From: Gamarada debralockiae
Taxonomy: Eukaryota; Ascomycota; Leotiomycetes; Helotiales; Hyphodiscaceae
DNA length: 33,636 bases
Assembly: GCA_002803225.1 (NCBI GenBank)
Contig: NXFV01001999.1
Span: 1 to 33,636, forward strand
Direction of reading: 5' to 3'
Shown here: one piece after another, positions 1 to 10,796 of the stretch
How the letters are laid out: the number at the start of each line of letters is the position of its first letter
Numbering within the stretch: position 1 is the first letter of the stretch
Position numbers and translations under genes: made by a program
The notes under the pieces: model-generated
Told to the model about the DNA's origin: nothing
Databases searched by the model: none
Seen by the model: only the letters and a program-made list of their open reading frames with translations

Positions 1-392
1 CACACTAGATTTGGAATCGTCTTCTACGATATAACGAGAAGAAGGAGCCTAATTAGTCGAATGGCTAGTTAGATTAACTTAAGAGGTATTATAATATTAA
101 GGAATATAAATAGTACTGAGATTTACTACTACTTACTAACGTAATTAAAGCTCTTACGACGTTACAACGGTTCGAGATGTTAAGGGACGATAGTTCACAA
201 GATATACGAGCGCTCGATTAACTTGCAAGGGAATTTACAGCGTTAATAGTTAATAAAAAGACTTAAACAACGATAGATAGCTTCTTTTTAGTAAAATAAA
301 GCTTAACTGACGTTATTTTCGATATAAGGATACCCCGCTATATCCTTAATTTTGCTGTCCCCCAAGGACATCCTTATATCGGGGTTTGACTG
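1..392. mobile_element. Probable degenerate Tc1/mariner-pogo (Fot-like) transposon end
   Basis: AT-rich DNA without a usable reading frame runs from the window edge to about 392. The segment 319-380 contains an 11-bp inverted repeat (CGATATAAGGA at 319-329 and its complement at about 370-380). Read on the minus strand, the right end starts CAGTCAAACCCCGATATAAG next to TATA, followed by GTCCTTGGGGGACA. This is the layout I associate with the terminal inverted repeats of fungal Fot1/pogo elements inserted at TA. No DDE transposase can be read, so the element would be a mutated remnant extending out of the window. The family assignment is from memory of such ends, not from an alignment. Confidence 0.4.
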
Positions 393-1797
393 TATATAGA
401 ATAATTATATTAAGATATTATAACTCTTAAAGACTATATAATAAGTATATATTATCTTTGTAGTATAAGTGTAATAGAACTAGGCCCTGAAGGAACAGGC
501 TAGGCTATGCAGACCCTGGAAGGGTACAGGAGCCTGGAAGGCTCGGAATTAGAGTCAGCAGCTAGTACAACTGCCATGTGGAGTATAAGTAAGGCTTGCC
601 AACCCTACTTGAAGAAGGGCAAGCTTGAGTTTCTTTGGAAATCAGATAGTACGAAGGCTCAGGAATACAATCATTACTATCTCTTTTCCCCTACGGCTAC
701 TTCTCTGATGTACTGTGATCCCTCCTGTTGCCCTCCAGCTACCTCCAGCTGTTACAATAAGAATATTAAAATATAAAATTAGAGTTATATGACCTAATTA
801 TGTGATTAGTTCTAGGCACAAAGAGCGCATAGTATCAGGCATTTTGTGCTCTATGCATGCTCTAAGCGCCTTCTGCGCCTTCCGCTGGTCCATAGAAAGT
901 TTCCGCTGCCTGCACTTTTCCTGATGTAAGAGAAGCTTATTCAAATACTAGTACCTCTTATAAAGTTATAAAGGGTCAAAGCTTAGAGACTAATAAGTAT
1001 TTCTTTAAAGTAAATACTAGTACTAGTAAAGTTACTAATAATCCTAATATTTCCTTAAGTCCTACTTCTAGCCAAGATAATAGTCTTATTTTAAGCCCTG
1101 CTTTCAAGCCCTGTTTTAAGCTCTTTAAATAAAGCTAAGGAAGTCTTTTTAGCTAATTATTCTAGTTAAGGGCCTTTGGCTTCCTTGGATATTATTACCC
1201 CACTTAAATTAGTACTACGCTAAGACATCCGAAGAAGACGCCAGATCAAAATAAACAAAGACCTCTCCTTTTCCCTTCTTCTTTTATTTTTCTCTAAGTC
1301 AAACTTCCTTCTCCTCTCGATACTTTGCGCGTAGTCTCTTCTTCTCTTTATAGGTAGGACTCCTTTCCTTCCTTCTTTCCTTTTTTCTTCTATCAATACC
1401 TCGCGTATACTCTTCTCTCGATAGGTAAAACTCCTTTCTTTCATTTCTTCTCTCGATACCTCGCGCATACTCTTCTCTTAATAGGTAAGACTCCCTTCCT
1501 TCCCTTCTTTAATACCCCTTTCTAACATACTATAGACTCTTTTCTTGCGATTAATTCTACGATTTTACCTTCGAATAAAGGCATATTTGGACTTGGTGAG
1601 AGGAATAAGGGAATATTTGGAAAATCAATATCTAATACTGATTTGAGGTGGGACATTTTGTAGTAAAAAATATCAATCATTACTGATTTAATTAGTGTAA
1701 TTAATCAATAAAAAGATCAATAATAAATCAATTAATCTGTCAATATGTATTGTGTCGAAACACCGTAGGGAGATTGAGATACAAGGGGACGAGTTAG
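393..1797. other. AT-rich intergenic/repeat DNA with no supported gene
   Basis: The stretch has several short open frames (for example an 89-codon plus frame at 507-776) but none resembles a known protein or has convincing composition. The left half is AT-rich with scattered stops in all frames; the right half includes the pyrimidine-rich tandem repeat listed separately. Between about 1620 and 1750 there are short direct echoes of TCAATA/ATTAATC words. I see no gene here. It is most likely old transposon-derived or mutated repeat DNA. Confidence 0.5.
1313..1515. repeat. Pyrimidine-rich tandem repeat, about 60-76 bp unit, three and a bit copies
   Basis: Copies share the words CGATACCTCGCGCATACTCT and ATAGGTAAGACTCC. 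Copies beginning at about 1387 and 1447 are offset by exactly 60 bp. An earlier, more diverged copy starts near 1313 and carries about 16 extra bases. A truncated copy follows 1507. The strand is strongly CT-rich, which creates a spurious Lys/Arg/Glu-rich open frame on the minus strand that should not be annotated as a gene. Confidence 0.75.
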
Positions 1798-2025
1798 ATG
1801 GCGAATTGCAACAAAAATGGTTGCAGAACTATCAAATGTGTGCTGAAGAGTTCGGTTCTTGGAGCTTTTTCTCACAGCACATGGGAGGATTCAGTTGTGA
1901 ATGTCCGTGGATGGGAAGTGTGCTTTGAGAATGTGGACGGCAAGACGGAAGCTTGTGCTGATCCATTCCCTTTGAAGCCAATGGAGGCTGATGCATCGAT
2001 TTTGGTTTGGGATGGACAAAATTAG
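1798..2025 (+). CDS. Short hypothetical open frame, 75 aa, doubtful
   Basis: A 75-codon frame opens with ATG after an AT-rich flank and ends with TAG. The product has four Cys and an acidic, Trp-containing tail (ILVWDGQN) but no signal peptide, membrane segment or motif that I recognise. It could be a fragment of a larger broken gene, since the neighbouring locus at 2321-3140 is clearly broken, or a chance frame. No splice extension is evident. I would not rely on it without transcript evidence. Confidence 0.15.
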   Translation: MANCNKNGCRTIKCVLKSSVLGAFSHSTWEDSVVNVRGWEVCFENVDGKTEACADPFPLKPMEADASILVWDGQN

Positions 2026-2320
2026 GTTCAACTATGATATCGTACTTTGTATGTTTGACGATGGATGATTAAAGGAATAAACTTGTCTTTTCAGTACAAA
2101 CCTCAGCCACAAGTGATTTTACCGAGAGATTAGCCACCCCCCTCCCTCGAGCCATTTCAGGCTTCCACCCCTCTTCTCTTGCCAAATTTCATGTTATATA
2201 CTTCGTACGGTATCTCCTTCGTAGCAGTGGCAGTACTAATACCAGGAGCTCTTGGATCCCCGTCTCCAAATTCTCACAAGTTGTCAATCGTTGAGTGCTT
2301 GAGCCAGCTGCAAATGCAAA

Positions 2321-3140
2321 ATGGCCGCCATGGTTGAAACACCTTCCAGCATAACTCAACTCCCACTCAAGATCCGCAAATAAATCAGAACAGACGTCCT
2401 CCGCTCATCCACCGACATCAGGATTGATCCCAGCCGATGTTGGATACCCCAAAAGCTCCGAGTTTTCGCAGACTCAAAACACTACTCCCTAAACCATCAC
2501 TCGGCATGGACTTTTCACGAGACCGTCAACCTCTCATGCATACGTACTTGCAAACAAATATACCAGGAAACCCAAAGCATGTTCTGGAGAATCCATACTT
2601 TAATTCTAGAACCTCTTCCCGGGGGCTTTATTTTGCATTCAGATATGACTGAAAAGGATCTGAGGAAGATAGTGCGTGTTAGATTTGAGATTGGTTTTTC
2701 GTTAAGTGCGTCATGGAAGACGGAACAAACGTTGAAAACGTTTAGTAAATCGCTGCAGAAGGGGCTTGAAGACGTTAGAAGTATGTCCCATATCCGGGCT
2801 GACGGATGTTCTTGAAATGGTACGCATAAAGAGGCCTGCCGAATGAGGACGGCGCGTCGATGTTTTGTGAGTATCTCGTAGAGTCGGAGGCGAGAAGCGG
2901 TACTCGTCCTGTTTGGGTAGAAAGATCCTAGTTCGTACTGGCTGGCAGGACATGTGATCCAGAGTCTCAGATCCAGGCCTTCGGATGTAGCCGAATAAAT
3001 GTAGATACCGAGCACTTTTGGATACGGTTAAGAATCTGCATGATGCTTTCGGAGAAGAGCTGTGGCAAGATGGGAAATTGTGCTATAAAAATTATGTCCA
3101 AGTTGTGCAGCCATTTGAGCTCAAAGCTGAAGAGCTGTGA
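2321..3140 (+). pseudogene. Broken gene for a fungal protein of unknown function
   Basis: A coherent protein can be followed through several frames. It opens at ATG 2321 (MAAMVETPSSITQLPLKIRK), hits TAA at 2381-2383, and the same frame then runs on with no stop to about 2815. From about 2760 the sensible frame changes (GLKTLEVCPISGLTDVLEMV), shifts again near 2840 (NEDGASMFCEYLVESEARSG), stops at a TAG near 2930, and the last piece (LDTVKNLHDAFGEELWQDGK) lies at 3018-3140 in yet another frame. The opening LPLKIR and the later CKQIYQET segment resemble the many ascomycete proteins that start LPxEIRxxI and contain CRQIYxE, often called F-box or 2EXR-like. The TAA fits a CAA-to-TAA change; the other lesions are indels. 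It converges tail-to-tail on GET3. The function of intact homologues is unknown to me. Confidence 0.7.
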
Positions 3141-3245
3141 GGGAAGAAGATTCACGATCGCTCATCAGAATAACAAACCAAAGGATAATTCGTCTCTCTG
3201 GGTATTTCCTTCAATTCTTCTTTATGTGATCTATAATCTCCACTC

Positions 3246-4315
3246 CTATAAACCTCCAGCAGGAGGAACATACGGTGTAATGAGCATCTCGCTGAACTTC
3301 TCCAATCTCTCCTTTCCTCTAACCTCCTCCACAAGCAGCGGCATCTTCACCACATTGAACTCATCATACAGCTCTTCAATCTGCTCTAGGTACTTCTTCT
3401 GCATCTTCCTCCTAGCATTGCATTGCTCGCACTCACTTCCCGCCTTCGGGAATAGCAACTGATTGACAACAATGCAGTGGGTATCGATCTGATATGAGGC
3501 CAGTTCTTGGATCATACGCTCGGTCTCGTAGAGTGATAGGAATTCGGGAATGCAGACGCAGATGAAGGTTGTGAGATTCTCGTCCTTGAATTGTGTGTTG
3601 ACTTCAGAAATCGTTTCTCGCAGACCTTCAAGTTTCTCCATCATCTCGTTTAAGTTCTGGCCATTTGGTAGTGAGCCGTTGGAGCCGAGGAGGCCGTTCA
3701 GCATAGGACCGAATTGTGTGGAGAGTTGAGAGATCTTGGCGAGGGCTTTCTCGAGGACGGTAGGGAATTGTAGGAAGCGGAGGGTGTGGCCCGTGGGTGC
3801 TGTGTCGAAGATGATGGTTTCGTAGGAGAGGGATTTAACTTGTTTCAGGACTTCTGCGAAGGACATAGCTTCATCGATACCGGGGATCTATTTCAATTAG
3901 TTCGTGCGTATCTTCCCGCGCGATGTGGACGTACTGCAAATGCCAGATCCTGCATCATGCCTCCCATTCCAGCAGCAGGTCCTTCTCCCTCCTCGGCTTG
4001 TCCCATCAACTCTTGAATACTGCCACTAGGATCGATTTCCATAGCGCTCAGGTTGGTGAAGCCGTTGACGAGTCTAGCCTCCTTGCCGAATTTCTGCGAG
4101 AAAGCATCGGAGAGATTGTGCGCGGGGTCAGTGGAGATGAGAAGGACTGAGCGACGGACTTTGGCAAGTTGGATTGCCAGTGAGCATGATGTGGTGGTCT
4201 TTCCTACTCCTCCTTTGCCGCCGACAAAGATCCAGCGGAGAGTCTTTTGGTCGAGGATTGATTGGAGGGTGGGCTCGAGAGCGTCGGAGTCAGTGTTAAT
4301 CACTGCGGTGGACAT
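3246..4315 (-). CDS. GET3: ATPase GET3 (tail-anchored protein targeting factor)
   Basis: Two exons, 4315-3935 and 3887-3246, joined across a 47-nt intron (GTACGT...CTAAT...ATAG), give 340 aa, the usual size of fungal Get3. Visible motifs: deviant Walker [11 protein letters not shown] at residues 32-41, switch I around STDPAH (Asp63), DTAPTGHT near 155-162, and the dimer zinc pair CEQC (Cys280, Cys283). Get3 is the cytosolic homodimeric ATPase that takes tail-anchored membrane proteins from Sgt2/Get4-Get5 and delivers them to the Get1/Get2 receptor on the ER; it also acts as a chaperone under oxidative stress. I chose MSTAVIN at 4315 because fungal homologues start this way. An in-frame ATG at 4357 would add 14 residues ([14 protein letters not shown]) that do not look like family sequence. 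It is divergently arranged with the hydroxyisourate hydrolase gene. Confidence 0.97.
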
Positions 4316-4922
4316 GGTCGCGGTAGAGAGGAGGATATAGCGAAGGGGAGTCAGCACAGGAGTTGGTGGTTTTATGGGAGGATCAAATAAAATCTTCCGC
4401 CTTCCTCCGCCTTCTCTGTTTCTTGAATTTTGGCTCGCTAGCGTCTGATTGGCTAGCTACTCAACACTTGACCATGGACTTCAATTCGCTGAAACAAGGC
4501 CAATGAATAGATCGATGAAGTTGACTGTTAAAATTATTAAAATCTTAAATCTTAATTATTTCAAGAACTTTACTGAGAATTTTTGAAGTCGAGGCTGCTA
4601 TTGCAAGGCGTTCAAAGTCTCGACTTAGACAAGGCTGAGGTCCAGCCGGCCATCTCCGAAGTGCGGTCCAAGCTTCAAAATCAAGCTCCAAGCTTTTCTT
4701 TTGCCCATCAACCATCTCTGCATAAAGTCTTTTGATTCCTAATTGATCTCTTACTCGAGCTCCAGCACATCCTCTATCCACCCTAGGTCTGTCAAAACTT
4801 CCATCCGTCTCACAATTGCAAGACTGACAGACCTCACAGTAGCTACTTGATGCTCCTCGACCCCACCTCCAACGAACGCTTACAAGCTCTCTCCACTCCA
4901 TCTCTCGCACCCTCAATCCCAA
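4316..4922. promoter_or_regulatory. Shared divergent promoter region of GET3 and HIU hydrolase
   Basis: About 600 bp separate the two start codons, which point away from each other. It contains an AT-rich tract at 4527-4562 and pyrimidine-rich runs near the HIU hydrolase start (4850-4920), as often found near fungal transcription starts. Open frames inside are short and not protein-like. No specific factor site can be assigned. Confidence 0.5.
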
Positions 4923-5321
4923 ATGGCATCAAAAGACCCAATAACATGCCACGTCCTCGACACCGCAACCGGGCGTCCAGCAGCAGGCATAATTGTTACC
5001 CTATCCTGCCGTTCCGCTCCCCACAGCGCGTTCGTAGCCCTGACGAATTCCGACGGACGCATAACCAACTGGGAACCAGAGACACCCAATCAAGCCTCCA
5101 TCGAGGCAGAAATCAAGGGACAAGCAGAGCAAGAAGGGAATTCGATCGTGCCAAAGGGCAGCAGTATGTGGAAATTGACGTTTAATACTGGGGCGTATTA
5201 TGGTGCTGGCAAGACGTTCTTCCCGCTTGTGGATTTGACGTTCTTGGTTAAGGAGGGGGAACACTTCCATGTTCCGCTGCTGTTGGGGCCGTATAGTTAT
5301 ACGACTTACAGAGGGAGCTAG
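4923..5321 (+). CDS. 5-hydroxyisourate hydrolase (transthyretin-like protein)
   Basis: Single exon, 132 aa. It has the transthyretin/HIU hydrolase signatures: an N-terminal CHVLDTATGRPAAG strand with His10, a central DGR motif around residue 45, and the diagnostic C-terminal tetrapeptide YRGS followed directly by the stop. The enzyme hydrolyses 5-hydroxyisourate, the product of urate oxidase, to OHCU in the uric acid degradation pathway. The length matches the family (about 110-135 aa). There is no classical N-terminal targeting signal and no clear peroxisomal C-terminal tripeptide (the last three residues are RGS), so a cytosolic location is the simple reading. No other purine-catabolism gene is nearby. 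Confidence 0.95.
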   Translation: MASKDPITCHVLDTATGRPAAGIIVTLSCRSAPHSAFVALTNSDGRITNWEPETPNQASIEAEIKGQAEQEGNSIVPKGSSMWKLTFNTGAYYGAGKTFFPLVDLTFLVKEGEHFHVPLLLGPYSYTTYRGS

Positions 5322-5596
5322 AGGGACTGGGGATTATGATGAGATGATCGATGATGGAGATACCAGGAGAAGAGGACAAAAGGCGTTATGGGATATCTTC
5401 AATATGGTTGGAAGTTTAATGAAGTCTGTTTCGTTCTAGGAATACTTGTTGTTTCCACCTGCATGTTAAAAGTATCAATATGCATCTTTCGCTCAAACGC
5501 AGCAATCCATCCAAAAGAACGAAGCAAAAGCACGCAAACTCCATGCTAGCTCGACGCTCAAATGATATCCCCAATCCCAAGCATTCTCCCCAGAAA

Positions 5597-6210
5597 TTAG
5601 ACTCTATGCAAATGCAACTTTCTTAGCACACCCTTCTTCCGCTCACCCTCCGGATACCCTTGCTCATCTCTCTCCTTCTCCGTCCTCAAATCCTCGTCCG
5701 AGCTTCTCTCCTCTGTCTCCTTCACTACACCATTCGTGTGCGACGCAGAAGCAGGAGTTAAAACGTCCCCCTTCTTCGCAGCCTCCTTCTCAACCATCTT
5801 CGCACCACTATTCTTCTCCTTACTCCCATCCGCATACTCTATGTTATCATATAGTCCCGCGTCCGCCGGACCGATCTTGCCCTTGCTCGTGACGCTCTTA
5901 TAGCTATGATGGCTCCCGTGGAAGAATCGACTTCTCGAATGTGTGCGCTTTAACTCCAAATCTCCTGCCTCAATCGTAGCATTTTTACTCGTATCAGCAT
6001 CTGGATGTGGCAGTGTCGTATTCCTATCTTCAATTTAATCTCAATGTTAGCAAATCTTACGTAGGAAGGAGAGAAAGAAGAGGAAGAGAAAATACCTGGA
6101 CTCAACGGCTCAGGAAATCCGGTGTTTGGGTATAACACGCCAGATTCTTTGGCAGTAGGTACCTCCTGCACAACGTGGACGTTATTCGCGTGCATCTTGG
6201 CGGAATTCAT
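5597..6210 (-). CDS. Conserved-looking hypothetical protein, two exons, 181 aa
   Basis: Exon 1 (6210-6096) and exon 2 (6027-5597) join in frame across a 68-nt intron (GTATTT...GCTAAC...TTGAAG), giving 181 aa. The N-terminus MNSAKMHANNVHVVQEVP leads into a Pro-rich stretch (YPNTGFPEPLSP), then a basic patch (RTHSRSRFF) and a tail with many Glu/Lys/Asp ending in RKLHLHRV. No signal peptide, membrane helix or catalytic motif is visible, and most of the chain looks disordered. The start at 6210 is preferred because upstream Met codons begin a low-complexity leader; a second Met six residues in is also possible. I do not recognise a family. The splice is supported only by frame continuity and a good branch site. 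Confidence 0.7.
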
Positions 6211-7297
6211 CGAGTAGTGGCGTTTTCGCGACGTTGGGGGTGGGGTATGTGGTGGGGTAAGATCTTTTAAGATTGGTTTCGAGGCTGTAAGGGTTGTAAG
6301 CGCATGGTACAGGAAGTCGAGAAGCAGCATTTTCGCGGCGATTGGAGGCAGAGATTTGGGGAGGAAAAATATGATGCTTTGTGGAGTTAGGAGAGAAGAT
6401 TGGAGAGGAAGGGAACTTGTGAATTTCTATGCGCAGTAATTCTGACTGGCTGACCGAAGGGAATGGACGCGCAGAGGGGAAGATGTTCAGGTACCACCAA
6501 CTCTCACCGTACATCTGCACATGCATCATCCCCATGCTACGAATAAAACCCCCCCGATGCAATCAAGTAAGAAAGGGCAACTCACCAATCGCGATAGGAA
6601 TCTGTCCGACTTATTGTGTTCGTAGCGTAGCGTTGTTTCGTAGGATATCGAAGTTTGTTCGTTTTTATCGTCTTGAGCGGCGAGACGTTAACCTGGGCAG
6701 GTACGCAACCAGGGCACAGCCTTAATATTTCCAAGCTCGCAGCCTTGTCCCTCCAAACAAGGGTTCGCGTCCAGTGACGTAAAAGGCGGTATCGTAGCCT
6801 CTCAAATACTCGCAATCTGCAATTCAGAGGCAAATACCTTGGGCTTTCTTGCTTGGAGGGGCAAGTCGATCATTTAATTTATACCTGTCTTTACATCCTG
6901 GATTGTCCATGTGGCTCATATTATAAGCGTGCGTGATTTTCTCGGTCGATGCAAAGGAACGTAGGAAGCCGTGTCCACGGGTCGACGGCTCCGTTCTGAT
7001 TCGGTTAGAGCAGTGAGGTGTGCGCGTTCTCGTGAGAACTCATAAGCAAGAACAGCTAGTGAAACAATTAAAAGCAATGGGCACATGCCTTTTATTCTAT
7101 GGTACAATCCATAATAAACCCGTATTAGCGTTGGGTGCTCCTCTATTAACACAGCCAGTAAAGTGATAACTCCCCCACCGTGTATTTGGATGACTGGTCC
7201 CCAAAAAAAGTTCTCCTTTGCAAAAGCCCAATGCTACCGATGTAATGCCAGTTTCATTATGTATCGAATCCCACTACGCAAATACCGCCGGTACAAT
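6211..7297. other. Intergenic region between hypothetical gene and GH17 gene
   Basis: The left part is the presumed promoter of the minus-strand 181-aa gene and the right part the 3' flank of the GH17 gene. Short frames on both strands have mixed, non-protein-like composition. I checked a GGTTCG-containing stretch near 6762 for a tRNA and found no cloverleaf. A small hairpin (CCTTG...CAAGG, about 6743-6764) is the only local structure seen. Confidence 0.5.
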
Positions 7298-8787
7298 TTA
7301 CAAAGCTGCAGCGGCAGCGAAGAGAGCACCCATAACTCCCACGAATGAGCCAGAAAGGACGTTGGCGGCGTTGGCAGAAACGGTGGCGGGGCTAGTAGAG
7401 GTGCCAGTAGCAGACTTGGTCGCAGAGGTCTTGATACCAGATGGTGATCCAGTACCGGCAGGGACGGTGCTGTTACCTCCTGTGACTCCAGTAGCGGAGG
7501 ACATTGAGCCAGTAGTGGTGGCTGATGGTGCGATACCGTTGCCAGCACCTTCAGATGGGGAGAGTCCTTCACCAGACGAAGCGACCTGACCGCCGGCAGC
7601 AGCTGAAGAAAGAGACGAAGCGGCGCTGGCGAGCGAAGATGTAACGGGTGCAGACGAGCTTCCGCTTCCACCAACTGCGGTCGAGCTGGAGGATGATGAC
7701 TGGGTGGAAGATTGGCTGCTTGTTGAGCTTGACGAAGACACAGCGCTGCAGGACAAGTCGTAGAGTGGAGTTGTGCTGTAGGAGCTGCCAATGATTCCGA
7801 AGCTTGGGTCTGGCGTGACTGGGTTAGAGTCCTGGAGAGTGAACCACCAGGTGTTGACAGTGCCAAAGTTGGGGCATCCAACTTCGTCCCAATAGGTCTT
7901 CGCGTTTGCGATAGATGGAACAGCCAAGTTCTCGGTCTTTCCACTTACGGGCCACCCAGTCTCGGTGAGCCAGACAGGCTTGCTTCCAACAGCAGCTTGG
8001 GTCGCAGCAAGAGCAGCGTTGAACAAACTCTTTCCATTCTCAATACCATTAGACATTGTGTTTTGGAAGTATGGGTATGCGTCCATTCCGATGAAGTCGC
8101 AGGCGTTGATGACGGAGTCGCTGGAGCTGTCCACCCTACAGAGTGTTAGTACCGTCACATAAGGCGAAGATACACAATAAACATACCAGGCGGTCCAAGT
8201 ATCAACGTGACCGACGGGAACGCCACTCAAACCAGTACCCTTGATGGCCTGTCGAACTTGGCTAATGTATGAGGAGATAGTAGCGGCGTCGGCTCCAATA
8301 CCAGCGTTCGCAGCTTGTCCAGTTGGCGAGTTACGGTAGAGGTCTTCACTTCCCACTGAGATACCAACCACCAACTTAGTGAACGCGTCTCCGTATTGAG
8401 CGATGGCGGAGTTGAGAGCTGTGATCTCGGCGGACAATGGACCTTGACCACCGGATGCCCAAATACCGAGGAGAAGGCTAACGTTTTCTTCGATGGCGGC
8501 TGGAATGGCTTGAGTAGGTTCGTTTGTGGAGCTACCACCTTGCTGGAGGATAGTTAGCATTGATCGAGAATCATCGGAAGGTGCAAACATACGATCATGG
8601 TATACAGCCGAGCACTGGTGAAGCCGGATGTGCCGTTAAGACCCTTTGCAGACGAGAACAGGGACTGGAAGTCGGCCTTGTAGTTGAAAGTGCCATCAGA
8701 CTTGGTGGACCCGTAGTTGAAGCCCTGGTAGACAGCAGCAGATGTAGAAAGCGAGGCCGCGAGGGCCAAGATTGAAGAGAGACGCAT
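7298..8787 (-). CDS. eglC: GPI-anchored glucan endo-1,3-beta-glucosidase, GH17 (EglC-like)
   Basis: Three exons (8787-8593, 8542-8187, 8135-7298) joined across introns of 50 and 51 nt (both GTATGT, branch GCTAAC or ACTAAC) encode 462 aa. Order: signal peptide (about 1-18, cleaved near [10 protein letters not shown]), GH17 catalytic barrel (about 19-310), a long Ser/Thr/Ala-rich linker (about 320-430), and a hydrophobic C-terminus ([13 protein letters not shown]) typical of a GPI-attachment signal. The two catalytic glutamates are visible: the acid/base in ISVGSED (Glu131) and the nucleophile in TETGWP (Glu242). The predicted role is cleavage or remodelling of cell-wall beta-1,3-glucan at the plasma membrane and wall. 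Length and architecture match Aspergillus EglC-type proteins. It is well formed, without lesions. Confidence 0.95.
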
Positions 8788-10796
8788 TTTGTTGAAAAAG
8801 AAAGTAAGCGGTCGCGGAAATGCGTGGGACTGTGGTCAATTAAAGTAAGGTTTATGGTGTAAACAACAGTTGGCTGAAGGAAAAGGCGTAAAGAAGAAAA
8901 GATGTCCTGGTGACGGAGTCGTGGTGTTGTTGAACGAGTGTATGGGGATGGGGAGAGGAAGAAAAGCAACTTGGACTTGAGCGTTGAGGATGTTTATTTA
9001 TGGGAAGTTGCCATCCCTTACCGTGGAAGCTTGTTTTTTTCCGCCTGCATGGGGGGTTTCCCAAAGTCGATAAGCTCAATAAGCCATTCTCGATGCGGGC
9101 GTTGGTTGCTAACGCCATTGGATATCAACGCGTCCTCCCCAGACTCCGTTGGAGGAAATTTGTCTTAGCGTGCCTTCGTACCTTGCATTAGAGGAGAAGA
9201 GGGCGCCATTTATCTTTGAGGAGGACGAGGGTGGAGGAAACAGCTGTTGAATAAATTTATCATTCTATCTTGCCTTTTACGCGTTTTAAGTAGCATCATT
9301 TCGTGTTTTCAAATACTTCAATTATAATGATCCAGTATGGTACGGTATGGTATGGTACATACAGTATGCACATGTTGCAGGCAAATAATAATTAATGTCT
9401 TTCTTCAATCTCGTGTTCAGATGAATAATGCGTTGTCGAGAAACATGTTTTCTTGCTGAATACGAGGCGAATCAGCATTGGCCAACTGCGCATGATCCGA
9501 TGGAAACGAAACACCGAATAAAGCTTAGCGGGAGGGGGAAATCCTCTTTTGGCCAAGATCATCAGGGATGATATGGCCAACCAATATTTTTCACGTGATG
9601 GTCTAGAACCAGGTCAGAACCCAAAATCCGTTCAACTCAACCTTCAAGAGGCTCCACTCCACCACCCCTCTACAAAGCCTGGTTCAGCAGCGGGAGTGAA
9701 AGCATCCTGATGGCAACACCACATGCCAGTTCGAAGGCTACAAGATCCATCATTTCTCAATGCCTCAATGGCCACAGGGTATGAGGTTTGAGGTGTAGAA
9801 ATCGCATAATATGTGCTGTTCATCTTTGGATATCGAGACTGCAATCGACTTTCGGATTTTGGGACACTTCGCCCGTTGCTTGAGGATTACGCAGGCAACA
9901 GCACTCCGTACGCTTCACCCTCCTTCTGGGCACGTTTCGAAATGTCAGCTCCGCCTCAGGATGCCTGCCGCATGCGTCAGGCAACGAACATCCAACAACA
10001 CAGCCTCTTGTCACTTGCCACATTAGGATCATCCATTTCTCCGAGAAACTCGCATCTGTTACAGTACGACGTTTCCGTTCCGCTCAATTTCTGACATTTC
10101 GACCTGCATGAACTTTGTGTCCGTGCGAGGCTGTGTCGCCTGCCAATAAGCGCCGGCGCCAGCCGCACCCCTCATCCACCTCAAACGCTGGAGTCGGCCT
10201 TCGAATTCCCCTATCGACTTCCCCGGTTCACTCTACGGAATGTTCCTAGGGGCCTCTCAGTGTGGCTCAACGGCTAGTTCCCGTCTGTCATACATGTCCT
10301 TCCAAGACATCGTTCATAGGCGTCCAATTTAAAGGTGTTCAGTTCATAGACAAGTGCGAATTTGAAGAGACGTGTTCGTTTTCAGCGCCGCAACTGTCAT
10401 TTCTATCACCTATCCCTAGGGTACAGTTATACTTTGGGTTCTTCAATGTTCAACTGTGCCGTCGAGCTGTGATCGCTTGGTCCCGCTCGCCCGCTCTCAC
10501 AATGGTGGTTGGCTCACTTGCTCAGAAACCAACATCAAATCCTCGCTTCCACTGCGTCGGGACTCAATCAGCAAGGTTTAGATGTGCTGGAAGCCATTAT
10601 CGTTTCAACTTAATGCAAGCCTTCGTGTCATGAGCCCACAACTTGACCCCAAGCGCTGAAGACTTTCACTCTAAGTTTGGCACACATACATAAAGATCTC
10701 CCTCACCCAGCCCATTGAACCAAATCACTTTCTTTAGCTACATTGATTCCAGCCCTTCAAACTTCACTCCAATAAAACAATTCACCAGAACCCAAC
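8788..10796. other. 2-kb intergenic region with no recognised gene
   Basis: This region lies between the divergent GH17 and dynamin genes and must hold both promoters. Near 9335-9362 there is a short run of TATGGTACGG-type repeats. A few frames of 60-120 codons occur on both strands (for example plus 9813-10094 and plus 10262-10633), but none shows a motif, signal peptide or splice-extended protein that I recognise. A CACGTGATG word lies at about 9591. A short unknown gene or an old relic between 9640 and 10640 cannot be excluded. Confidence 0.5.

Noticed and set aside
507..776. 89-codon plus frame near the left edge
   Set aside because: No motif, lies in AT-rich repeat-like DNA, no splice extension or protein-like conservation signs.
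1220..1468. 82-codon minus-strand frame rich in Arg/Lys/Glu
   Set aside because: It is the purine strand of the CT-rich tandem repeat; composition explains the lack of stops.
2515..3015. 166-codon minus-strand frame
   Set aside because: It is the antisense of the clearly readable plus-strand pseudogene at 2321-3140.
6740..6800. Possible tRNA (GGTTCGCGTCC resembles a B box)
   Set aside because: The T-stem does not pair and no acceptor, D or anticodon stems can be drawn on either strand.
7234..7944. 236-codon minus frame rich in Pro/Leu/Ser
   Set aside because: A shifted-frame shadow of the Ser/Thr-rich linker and catalytic region of the GH17 gene.
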